The translations under genes were made by a program, and so were the position numbers. A stretch of DNA of 7,205 nucleotides from JBJXHG01 sp046160865 (GTDB lineage Bacteria > Planctomycetota > UBA1135 > GCA-002686595). The notes under the pieces are model-generated. The model worked only from the letters and a program-made list of their open reading frames with translations. It did not search any database and was not told where the DNA came from. Of this stretch, positions 1 through 5,854 are shown piece by piece (positions within the stretch are counted from its first letter, which is position 1; every line of letters begins with the position of its first letter). Where the stretch lies: contig JBJXHG010000160.1 of NCBI GenBank assembly GCA_046160865.1, positions 1 through 7,205 on the forward strand, read 5' to 3'.

Positions 1-323
1 ACATCGGGCCCTCGTACGCGGCCTTCGCGTTCCTCGTCAAAGGCGACGCGCGCTCGATCGGCGGTGTTGCGAACGGCGACGGCGTGCGCTGCGTCGATGG
101 AGCGATGATCCGCTTCGGTGCGCACCATGCCGGCACGATGAGCGCGCCGGTCGGCAGTTGGACGTATCCGAACTCCGCACAGACGACAGCCGTCGGCATC
201 GCGACCGCGCAAGCGCCGGCGCAGACGGCGTACTACCAGCTCGTCTACCGCAACGCCGTCGCCGGCTTCTGTTCGGCGGGCACGATCAACTGGACGAATG
301 CCGTCGAGGTCGCGTGGCCTTGA
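1..323 (+). CDS. Secreted protein, C-terminal fragment with planctomycete-type Cys/'YRN' domain (5' partial)
   Basis: The frame is open from the left edge (first full codon at 3) to TGA at 321-323, giving 106 visible residues; the start lies outside the window. The fragment reads as a compact beta-rich domain: 'GVRCVDG' has a cysteine at visible residue 30, 'QLVYRN' follows near residue 80, a second cysteine is at residue 90, and the end is 'NAVEVAWP'. The same layout, with nearly the same Cys-Cys distance (60 versus 61 residues), closes the convergent gene at 389-1654, so the two C-termini are probably homologous. I recall such domains at the ends of many secreted planctomycete proteins. Their function is not established to my knowledge; surface anchoring, sorting or ligand binding are guesses. 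The upstream part, which would define the role, is not visible. A hairpin starts 11 bases after the stop. Confidence 0.8.
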   Translation, partial: IGPSYAAFAFLVKGDARSIGGVANGDGVRCVDGAMIRFGAHHAGTMSAPVGSWTYPNSAQTTAVGIATAQAPAQTAYYQLVYRNAVAGFCSAGTINWTNAVEVAWP

Positions 324-333
324 GTGACAAAGC

Positions 334-361
334 GGGCGGCGCCCCACGTGCGGCGCCGCCC
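334..361. terminator. Perfect GC hairpin between convergent genes, likely bidirectional terminator
   Basis: The arms GGGCGGCGCC (334-343) and GGCGCCGCCC (352-361) are perfect 10-bp reverse complements around an 8-base loop. The hairpin lies 11 bases after the stop of the left gene and 28 bases after the stop of the right gene. On the minus strand it is followed by GCTTTGTC, a short T-rich tail, so it suits the propeller gene best. The plus-strand side has no U-tract, so termination there would be weak or Rho-assisted. The remaining bases of the 65-bp intergenic gap show nothing else. Confidence 0.7.
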
Positions 362-388
362 ATCAGGAAACGGGGAGAGAAGGAGTGC

Positions 389-1654
389 TCAGGGAGCGAA
401 CGAGACGCGGTAGGCGCTCGACACATTAAGGAACGTGCCACACGGCCCGAGCACGTTGCGGTACCACACTTGGAAGTTCCACGTCGTCCCTGGATGGATC
501 GTGCCCGCGGGACCGAACGTCGTCGTCGCGTGTTGCACGAGGCCCGGACCCTGCGTCATCACGCCCGACAAGTTGGCGTGGTTCAGCGGGAAGCGGAACG
601 CGGGATAGCCGCCGCCGCCCGCGCACAGGAAACCGTCGGCGAACGGCGTGTGTGACTGGATGTCCGACATGTAGAAGCGCGCGAGCACGTTCGGCGGCAG
701 GCCCTTCACCGCGAGCGTGAGATCGTCGGCCGTCGCGCTGCGCGAGCCGCTGCCGGACACGAGCGCGCCGTGACCTGTCGAGTTGCGGCAGCCCGCGAAG
801 ATGTCGTCGTTCGCGCACGGGCACGCGAGGCCGAAGCAGTACGACGTGCCCGGCTCCGGCACCGGCACGGCACCGATCGCCAGCGCTTCGATCGGCATGC
901 CGATGCTCGTCGTCGCGAGCACCTCGCCGGTGACGCGGTCGACGCGCAGCAAGTTGCCGTTAGTTCCGCCGACGAGCAGATGCTGGCCGTCGATGACCAT
1001 CGCCCTGAGATCCGACGGCACCGTCTGGATCACGTAGTCGAGCGTGTGCTGCCCGAAGTCGTAGTGGTAGATGCGGCCGATCGAGTCGCCGAGGTACAGG
1101 TCGTCGCCCGAACGCGCCATGCTCTGCACGGCGCCGCCGCACGCGCCGAGGATCGAGCTCTGGCCGCTCGGCAAGAGCGTTTCTTGGAAGAGCGTCGTCG
1201 TGCTGCCGGTGACGAGCGAGTTCCCGTCGAGCACCATCGCGTCGATGCTGAAGAAGTTCGGGAACGTCTCCTGGATCGCGCCGGTGAGCGGGTGGACGCG
1301 CAATACGTCGCCGTTGCTGCCCCCGACGAAGACGCTCGTCGCGTCGCGCGTCATCGAGGTGGCGTCCGTCGCCAGTGTGAACGCGTACCCGATCGAGTGC
1401 GTCGCGTCGTCGTAGATGTACACGTTGCCGTTGATGTCGCCGACGTGCAGCGTGTCACCCGCGAGGACCATCGAGTTCACTTGCCCGCCGCACGCGGACA
1501 CGAACTGGAAGTTGCCGTCCCGCGCGTCCCCTTTCAGGATCGCGGTGTTCGAGCAGCCGATGAAGAGATCCTGAGCGCGCAGCGGAGCTGCGGCACCCAG
1601 GAGAACGAACGGGACCACGAGCCCCGAGAGATCGAATCGTTGCGTGTGCGCCAT
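389..1654 (-). CDS. Secreted beta-propeller-like protein with planctomycete-type C-terminal Cys/'YRN' domain
   Basis: This 421-residue protein is probably exported. Residues 1-27 look like a signal peptide: a short polar start, a hydrophobic core around 11-23 (LVVPFVLLGAAA) and an Ala-X-Ala-like end 'PLRAQ'. Residues 28-262 contain short beta-repeat units of the type 'S-M-V-L-x-G-D-x-L-x-V-G-D-x-x-G-x-V-Y', as in PQQ or WD-like propellers. The block at 55-125 is repeated at 172-243, both running from 'ACGG' to an 'LRV...TG' ending, so the propeller arose at least partly by duplication. After a Pro-rich linker (263-270, 'VPVPEPGT'), residues 273-421 form the C-terminal domain with cysteines at 273, 278, 280, 289, 344 and 405 and 'QVWYRN' near 400. 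No catalytic motif is visible, so ligand binding or a surface structural role is likely. The start has GGAGG nine bases upstream. The gene follows the kinase gene by 70 bp on the same strand and may be co-transcribed. The fold is inferred from pattern; the substrate is unknown. Confidence 0.85.
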   Translation of the reverse strand: MAHTQRFDLSGLVVPFVLLGAAAPLRAQDLFIGCSNTAILKGDARDGNFQFVSACGGQVNSMVLAGDTLHVGDINGNVYIYDDATHSIGYAFTLATDATSMTRDATSVFVGGSNGDVLRVHPLTGAIQETFPNFFSIDAMVLDGNSLVTGSTTTLFQETLLPSGQSSILGACGGAVQSMARSGDDLYLGDSIGRIYHYDFGQHTLDYVIQTVPSDLRAMVIDGQHLLVGGTNGNLLRVDRVTGEVLATTSIGMPIEALAIGAVPVPEPGTSYCFGLACPCANDDIFAGCRNSTGHGALVSGSGSRSATADDLTLAVKGLPPNVLARFYMSDIQSHTPFADGFLCAGGGGYPAFRFPLNHANLSGVMTQGPGLVQHATTTFGPAGTIHPGTTWNFQVWYRNVLGPCGTFLNVSSAYRVSFAP

Positions 1655-1663
1655 GGGATCTTG

Positions 1664-1668
1664 CCTCC
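1664..1668 (-). promoter_or_regulatory. Ribosome binding site of the propeller gene
   Basis: On the minus strand GGAGG lies nine bases before the ATG at 1654. This is the clearest Shine-Dalgarno sequence in the window and supports that start. The 70-bp gap to the kinase stop shows no convincing promoter or strong terminator, which leaves readthrough from the kinase possible. Confidence 0.7.
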
Positions 1669-1724
1669 ACAGAGGAAGAGCGCCGCGCGCACGGTTTCGT
1701 TACGCCGCTCTGACGGTCCGCCTG

Positions 1725-4700
1725 CTACCAGAGCTCGCGCAGCGCACGCACGAGCTCCGCGGCGGCCGCGGCGGGTTCCGTGGGCAGCGAGCGGATCGTG
1801 CGCATCGCCGTACCGATTCCGGACCCGGAAGCGCGGTTCTGCGGACTCGGGGCAACCGATGGATCGGCATCCGCTCCGCTCGCTTCGCTCCCGTCGCGGA
1901 CGCCGCGCAGCGCGGAGTGCTCGCCGTCGGCGCGAGCACCTACGGCGAGCACTCCGCGGTACAAGCCGGGCGCGCGGCGCGCGAGCTCGAGCGCGATGTC
2001 GCCGCCGCGTGCCTCCCCCGCGATGAAGATCCGTTCGCGATCGAGCCCGTAGCGCTGCTTCAGATCGCGCAGCGCCTCGACGACCGGCCGGTCGAGTCCG
2101 TCGATCTCGTCGTCGAAGCTCCACTCCATGCCTTCGGACGGCACGTAACCGACCGGGCGCGGCGCGGAGGGAGCGAGCAGCACGCAGCCGAGCTCGTCGG
2201 CGACGGTGCGCCAGACGCCATTGACGACCGCGTCCTTCGTCGAGCCGTCCGCGTGCAGCACGATCAGCACCGGCCACGCCGCAACGCCGGTGAGACGCGG
2301 CGGCACGTAGGCGAGCGGATTGCTCGCGTACTGGAGCGCCGCCGACGAGCGCGCGACCATGCGGTCGAGCAGGCGCTCGAAGCGCCACGCGTGCTCCGGA
2401 TCGTCGCGCAAGCGCGACAGGTCCGCGTCCTTCGACACGGAGCGCAGATCGTTCGGCCGCAAGCCGTACCCGAGGTCGATGGCGCGCTCGAGCCACGTGA
2501 ACGCCGCTTCGACATCGCCGAGCAGCGCGTGCGCGCAAGCCAGGTTGTAGGCCGCGATCGGCTCGCGCGGCTGCAGCTGCCAGCACTGCTCGAACGCCGC
2601 GATCGCATCGGGATAGCGGCCCGACTGCAGCGCACTGATGCCGTGCTGGAAGTGCACGGAGTACGGCGTGGCCGCGCTGCGGTCTTCGCGCGCGCGCTGC
2701 GCCGCGCGCAGATCGAGCGCGAGCCGCTCACGCAAGCCCGCTTCGTGCGCGCGCTGCTCGCGTGCGTCGGACGTGCGACCGAGCCGCTCGAGACAGCGCG
2801 CCAAACTCGCGTGCGCGTCCGCGATCGCGGCGGGCGCGGGCTGCCACGACGAGCGGCGCAGCGCGAGCTCCTCGCGATACAGCGCTTCGGCGTGCACGAG
2901 ATCGCCGGGCGAGCTGCCGGCGAGCTCGACCTCGGCCCAAGCGTGCAACGTGTCCGCGAGCTCGTCGCCGTCCGCGCGCGCCGAACGCCGTTGGATCGCG
3001 GCCGCGCGCTCGAGCGCCGCACGCGCTTCGCCGCGCTCCCCGCGCGCGAGCAACGCGCGCGAAAGCGTGCGCGCCCCGGCCGCCGCGAGTAGCGAATCGC
3101 CCTCGCCGCAAGCGGTGAACGCGCGTGCGCTGCGCCGCGCGAGCGCTTCCGCGACGGCCGTGTTGCCTTGCGCGAGGTGGACGTCGGAAAGCGTCGCGAG
3201 CAGGCGCGCGACGTCGACGTGCGCTTCGCCTTGCTCCTGCTGGCGGACCGCGAGCGCGCGGTTGAAGAGCCGCAGCGCGGGCTCGCGCTCGCCTTGGTGT
3301 GCGTACGCGCGGCCGAGGCTCTCGAGGACCGCGGCGCGCACGAGCGGATCCGTGTCGAGCGCGCGGTCCGCGCTGCCTGCTCCGCGGTCGAGGATCGCGC
3401 GCGCGGACATGTCGCCCGCGTGCTCGACATCGTCCGCAGGCGGGCGAAACAGGCTCACCAGGAACTCGGTCACCTGCTCGGTCGTGCGCGCCGAAGCGGA
3501 TGCGCGGTCGCGCTGCTCGCGAATCTGCGCGTTGGCCCACAAGAGGCCGGCGGGCACGCCGATGACGACGAACACGCCGAGCGCGAGCGCGGTTCCGAGC
3601 GCCGGATTGCGGCGGAGAAAACGCACCGTGCGGCGCGTGATGCCGATCGGGCGCGCTTCGACCGGACGGAACTCGAGGAAGCGGCGCAGATCCGCGGCGA
3701 GATCGGCCGCGCGCTTGTAGCGGCGCGCAGGATCCTTCTCGAGCGCGGTCAAGCAGATCGTCTCGAGGTCGCGCGGCACTTCGCGATGGATGCGGCGCAA
3801 GAGCGGCGGATCCTTCGTGACGACTTGCCGCAGCACGGCCTGCGTCGTCTTGCCGGAGAACGGCGGCCGCAGTGCGAGCAGCTCGTACAGCGTCGCGCCG
3901 AGCGAGTACACGTCGGTGCGCGGATCCTCGGAGCGCGCGGACACCTGCTCGGGCGCCACGTATTGCGGCGTGCCGGCGAAATCGCCTTGTCCCGTGATCG
4001 CGGGATCGTCCGCGAGGTGCGCGAGTCCGAGATCGAAGAGCTGCGCGCGTCCGTCCGCGTCGACGAGGATGTTCGCCGGCTTCACGTCCCGATGCACGAC
4101 GCCGTGCACGTGCGCGTGCTCGAGCGCTTCCGCGACGTCGATCACGATGCGACAGACGGTCTCGACGTACGTCCTCCCCCATGCGCTGCTCGTGCTCGTC
4201 GGCGCGTGCGCCGCGGTCGCGCCGGCGCTCGCGAGCGTGCGCACGTGCGCACTCGTGAGATCGGAGAACGGCACGCCGCGCAGGCTCTCCACGATCGCGG
4301 CGAGCGTCGCACCCTCGACGTACTGCATCGTGTAGTAGAGAACGCCTTGGTCCTCGCCGACGTCGAATATGGGCACGATGCCGGGATGGCGCAGCTGCGC
4401 GGCGGCGCGCACCTCGCGATCGAAGCGCGCGCGTGCGCGATCTGTCGCGAGCCAGCGCGGCGCGCTCGCCTTCAGCGCGACGCGCCGCCCGAGGCGCTCG
4501 TCCTCCGCGAGGTAGACGACGCCCATCCCGCCGCGGCCCAGCTCGCGCAGCACGCGATAGCGGCCGAACGCGCTCGGCAGATCGCCGCGCGCGGGCGGGT
4601 TCCACAGTCCGGTACGCGACAGCGACGCGACGCGCGCGCGGATCTCGTCCGCATGAGCGGGATGCGCGCGGCACACGGCTTCGACACCGAGCTCGCCGTC

Positions 4701-4781
4701 GGTCAGGCTGCGATCGAGCGCTTCGGCGACGCGCTCCTCGAGCTCGTCGCCGGCGCGATCGTGGATACGTGTGGTGGCCAT
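1725..4781 (-). CDS. Transmembrane Ser/Thr protein kinase with TPR repeats and a degenerate alpha/beta-hydrolase-like C-terminus
   Basis: This 1018-residue protein would phosphorylate Ser/Thr on partner proteins using ATP. After an N-terminal helical leader (1-72) comes a Hanks-type kinase domain (about 75-370): glycine loop GRGGMG (82-87), VALK lysine K104, probable helix-C glutamate E123, HRD with catalytic D232, K234 and N237, metal-binding D250 in DLG (usually DFG), APE 276-278 and D290. All core catalytic residues are present, so it should be active. Residues 161-206 form a long insert. Residues 394-416 are one hydrophobic transmembrane helix, so what follows should be outside the cytoplasmic membrane. 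About seven TPR-like units span 481-773. Residues 830-1018 resemble an esterase-type alpha/beta hydrolase, but the nucleophile elbow reads GEARG (Ala924 instead of Ser) and no histidine occurs after His955. I chose the ATG at 4781 because GGAG precedes it and family-like sequence begins there; the frame stays open far upstream through non-coding repeat and antisense of the sigma gene. The divergent sigma factor is a plausible partner. Confidence 0.92.
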   Translation of the reverse strand: MATTRIHDRAGDELEERVAEALDRSLTDGELGVEAVCRAHPAHADEIRARVASLSRTGLWNPPARGDLPSAFGRYRVLRELGRGGMGVVYLAEDERLGRRVALKASAPRWLATDRARARFDREVRAAAQLRHPGIVPIFDVGEDQGVLYYTMQYVEGATLAAIVESLRGVPFSDLTSAHVRTLASAGATAAHAPTSTSSAWGRTYVETVCRIVIDVAEALEHAHVHGVVHRDVKPANILVDADGRAQLFDLGLAHLADDPAITGQGDFAGTPQYVAPEQVSARSEDPRTDVYSLGATLYELLALRPPFSGKTTQAVLRQVVTKDPPLLRRIHREVPRDLETICLTALEKDPARRYKRAADLAADLRRFLEFRPVEARPIGITRRTVRFLRRNPALGTALALGVFVVIGVPAGLLWANAQIREQRDRASASARTTEQVTEFLVSLFRPPADDVEHAGDMSARAILDRGAGSADRALDTDPLVRAAVLESLGRAYAHQGEREPALRLFNRALAVRQQEQGEAHVDVARLLATLSDVHLAQGNTAVAEALARRSARAFTACGEGDSLLAAAGARTLSRALLARGERGEARAALERAAAIQRRSARADGDELADTLHAWAEVELAGSSPGDLVHAEALYREELALRRSSWQPAPAAIADAHASLARCLERLGRTSDAREQRAHEAGLRERLALDLRAAQRAREDRSAATPYSVHFQHGISALQSGRYPDAIAAFEQCWQLQPREPIAAYNLACAHALLGDVEAAFTWLERAIDLGYGLRPNDLRSVSKDADLSRLRDDPEHAWRFERLLDRMVARSSAALQYASNPLAYVPPRLTGVAAWPVLIVLHADGSTKDAVVNGVWRTVADELGCVLLAPSAPRPVGYVPSEGMEWSFDDEIDGLDRPVVEALRDLKQRYGLDRERIFIAGEARGGDIALELARRAPGLYRGVLAVGARADGEHSALRGVRDGSEASGADADPSVAPSPQNRASGSGIGTAMRTIRSLPTEPAAAAAELVRALRELW
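1911..1958. repeat. Perfect 17-bp inverted repeat inside the kinase gene
   Basis: The arm at 1911-1927 (CGCGGAGTGCTCGCCGT) is the exact reverse complement of 1942-1958, with a 14-base spacer. It lies in the coding region for kinase residues 942-958, in the degenerate hydrolase-like domain. It would form a strong hairpin in mRNA or single-stranded DNA. The adjacent segment (about 1867-1895) is low-complexity CGCTC/GCTTC-type sequence coding for a Gly/Ser/Ala-rich stretch. Confidence 0.85.
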
Positions 4782-4788
4782 GCGCGGA

Positions 4789-4792
4789 CTCC
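4789..4792 (-). promoter_or_regulatory. Probable ribosome binding site of the kinase gene
   Basis: On the minus strand GGAG lies seven bases before the ATG at 4781. It is short but well placed and is the main sequence support for that start over upstream codons in the same open frame. Only 29 bp separate the start codon from the repeat element, so the promoter must lie inside the repeat or beyond it. Confidence 0.5.
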
Positions 4793-4810
4793 AGGCTACA
4801 CCGCGAGCGG

Positions 4811-4973
4811 AGCAGCCCGTGGTGAAAGTGCTTCGAGCGCGAAAGCAGCTCGCTCGCGTCGGAGCAAGAAGCGCGACCGCGGGCGAATCCTCGCGATTCG
4901 CCGAGGATCGCGCGACGCCGCCCCGGCGCGAGCGGGCGGGTTTCGCGCCGCATGACTTTCGCGGCGGGCTGCC
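4811..4973. repeat. Tandem quasi-palindromic repeat, copy 1
   Basis: This copy aligns to copy 2 without gaps; by hand I count 10 mismatches in 163 positions, about 94% identity. Three of them cluster in its right end (4961-4964), where ACTTTCACCACGGG has become ACTTTCGCGGCGGG. The central hairpin GGCGAAT / ATTCGCC spans 4882-4902. Its left end faces the kinase gene, with its edge 29 bp before the start codon. Confidence 0.85.
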
Positions 4974-5136
4974 AGCGGCCCGTGGTGAAAGTGCTTCGAG
5001 CGCGAAAGCGGCTCGCTCGCGTCGGAGCAAGAAGCGCGAACGCAGGCGAATCCTCGCGATTCGCCGAGGATCGCGCGACGCCGCGCCGGCGCGAGCGGGC
5101 GGGTTTCGCGCCGAATGACTTTCACCACGGGCTGCG
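4974..5136. repeat. Tandem quasi-palindromic repeat, copy 2
   Basis: This copy keeps both ends: 4978-4992 (GCCCGTGGTGAAAGT) and 5118-5132 are perfect 15-bp reverse complements. The central hairpin, GGCGAAT (5045-5051) and ATTCGCC (5059-5065), is centred at 5055, exactly the midpoint of the ends. Between ends and centre the two halves still align as imperfect reverse complements, including GCGCGAAA and CGCTCGCG blocks. The whole copy is therefore one long quasi-palindrome. Its right end lies 45 bp before the sigma factor start. Confidence 0.85.
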
Positions 5137-5180
5137 AGGTCGCGTAGCCGAGCACGCTCGGCCGGGTTAGTCTCGATCGA

Positions 5181-5762
5181 ATGACCGACGCGGATCTGGC
5201 CCTCGCTGCGGCGAGCGGCGACGAGAGTGCGAAGCGCGCGCTGCTCGTGCAGCACCTCGCGGGGCTGCGCGCCTACGTGCGCTTGCGGCTCGGCGGGATC
5301 GTGCGCGCGAAGGAATCGAGCACGGACGTCCTGCAGTCGGTTTGCCGCGAGGTGCTGGAGGATCTGCCGCGCTTCGAGTACCGCGACGAGCCGAGCTTCC
5401 GCCACTGGCTGTTCCGCCGCGCCGAGCACAAGATCGTCGACCGCGTGCGCTTCTGGAATCGCGCGCGGCGCGACGCGGATCTCGAGGAGGACGTCGCCGG
5501 CGCGAGCAGCGCCTCGAACGACCGGCGTGCGCTCGCCGACGTGTTCACGCCCAGCCGCGATGCGGCCGCGCGCGAGGAGCTGGCGCGCGTCGAGGAGGCG
5601 TTCGCGAAGCTCTCCGCCGAGGGCCGCGAGGTGATCCTGCTCGCGCGCGTCGTCGGCTTGCCGCACGCGCGCATCGCCGAGCAGATGGGCAAGAGCGAGG
5701 GCGCCGTGCGCACGCTCCTGTGCCGGTCGCTGGCACGCCTCTCGACCTTGTTGCAGGATTGA
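5181..5762 (+). CDS. ECF-like RNA polymerase sigma factor (sigma-70 family)
   Basis: This 193-residue protein has typical ECF length and would direct RNA polymerase to a set of promoters. Region 2 spans about 22-93: 'SSTDVLQSVCREVLEDLPRF' (46-65) matches the core-binding and -10 recognition helices, and 'SFRHWLFRRAEHKIVDRVR' (72-90) matches the following helix with its W76 and basic surface. A variable acidic linker covers 98-133. Region 4 spans about 134-190: 'LSAEGREVILLARVVGLPH' followed by a helix-turn-helix 'ARIAEQMGKSEGAVRTLLCR' that would read the -35 element. The gene is divergent from the kinase gene; kinase-linked ECF groups are known in Planctomycetota, where phosphorylation is proposed to control the sigma factor. 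No anti-sigma gene is in the window. The ATG at 5181 lacks a strong Shine-Dalgarno sequence, but the protein begins in typical fashion and no better start exists. The target regulon cannot be told from sequence. Confidence 0.93.
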   Translation: MTDADLALAAASGDESAKRALLVQHLAGLRAYVRLRLGGIVRAKESSTDVLQSVCREVLEDLPRFEYRDEPSFRHWLFRRAEHKIVDRVRFWNRARRDADLEEDVAGASSASNDRRALADVFTPSRDAAAREELARVEEAFAKLSAEGREVILLARVVGLPHARIAEQMGKSEGAVRTLLCRSLARLSTLLQD

Positions 5763-5854
5763 TCGCGTCGCGCGTTCCCGGCCGTCGCGCTTCAGCGGCG
5801 AGCTGTGCGCGACCGATCGATACGGCTCCGTGTCCCCGTAGGGAACCCCCCAGC
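5763..5854 (+). other. Short gap between sigma factor and lipoprotein genes
   Basis: These 92 bases contain no obvious intrinsic terminator and no recognisable -35/-10 pair. AGGGA (5839-5843 region) precedes the lipoprotein ATG by about 11 bases and is a weak ribosome site. Co-transcription of the sigma factor and lipoprotein genes is possible, as is a separate sigma-dependent promoter. Confidence 0.4.

Larger units (their letters stand above)
4811..5136. repeat. Compound tandem repeat bounded by perfect 18-bp inverted ends
   Basis: Two directly adjacent 163-bp copies fill most of the kinase/sigma spacer. The outer left end at 4812-4829 (GCAGCCCGTGGTGAAAGT) is the exact reverse complement of the outer right end at 5118-5135. 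The inner ends at the junction are diverged: three mismatches at 4955-4972 and one at 4975-4992. The 163-bp period is not a multiple of three, and no gene-like frame matches it, so the block looks non-coding. It resembles a MITE or a REP-like palindromic element, but no transposase and no clear target-site duplication is visible. Confidence 0.85.

Noticed and set aside
1655..1724. Terminator between the kinase and propeller genes
   Set aside because: Only a 6-bp AGAGCG/CGCTCT pairing without a T-run; too weak to call.
1725..1910. Frameshift in the last 60 codons of the kinase
   Set aside because: The region is low-complexity, but the same frame ends in a plausible helix (AAAAAELVRALREL), and the other frames give only Arg-rich sequence.
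1644..3092. Long plus-strand open frame opposite the 3' half of the kinase gene
   Set aside because: Arg/Ala-rich composition with no domain; it is antisense to well-supported kinase sequence in a GC-rich genome where stops are rare.
3168..4955. Long plus-strand open frame opposite the kinase domain, running into the repeat
   Set aside because: Antisense to intact kinase motifs, low-complexity composition, and its tail is simply translated repeat sequence.
4811..5136. CRISPR array
   Set aside because: Only two long abutting units without spacers.
4771..5170. Small open frames within the tandem repeat on both strands
   Set aside because: The two copies give similar peptides only because the DNA is repeated and quasi-palindromic; the 163-bp period breaks the frame between copies.
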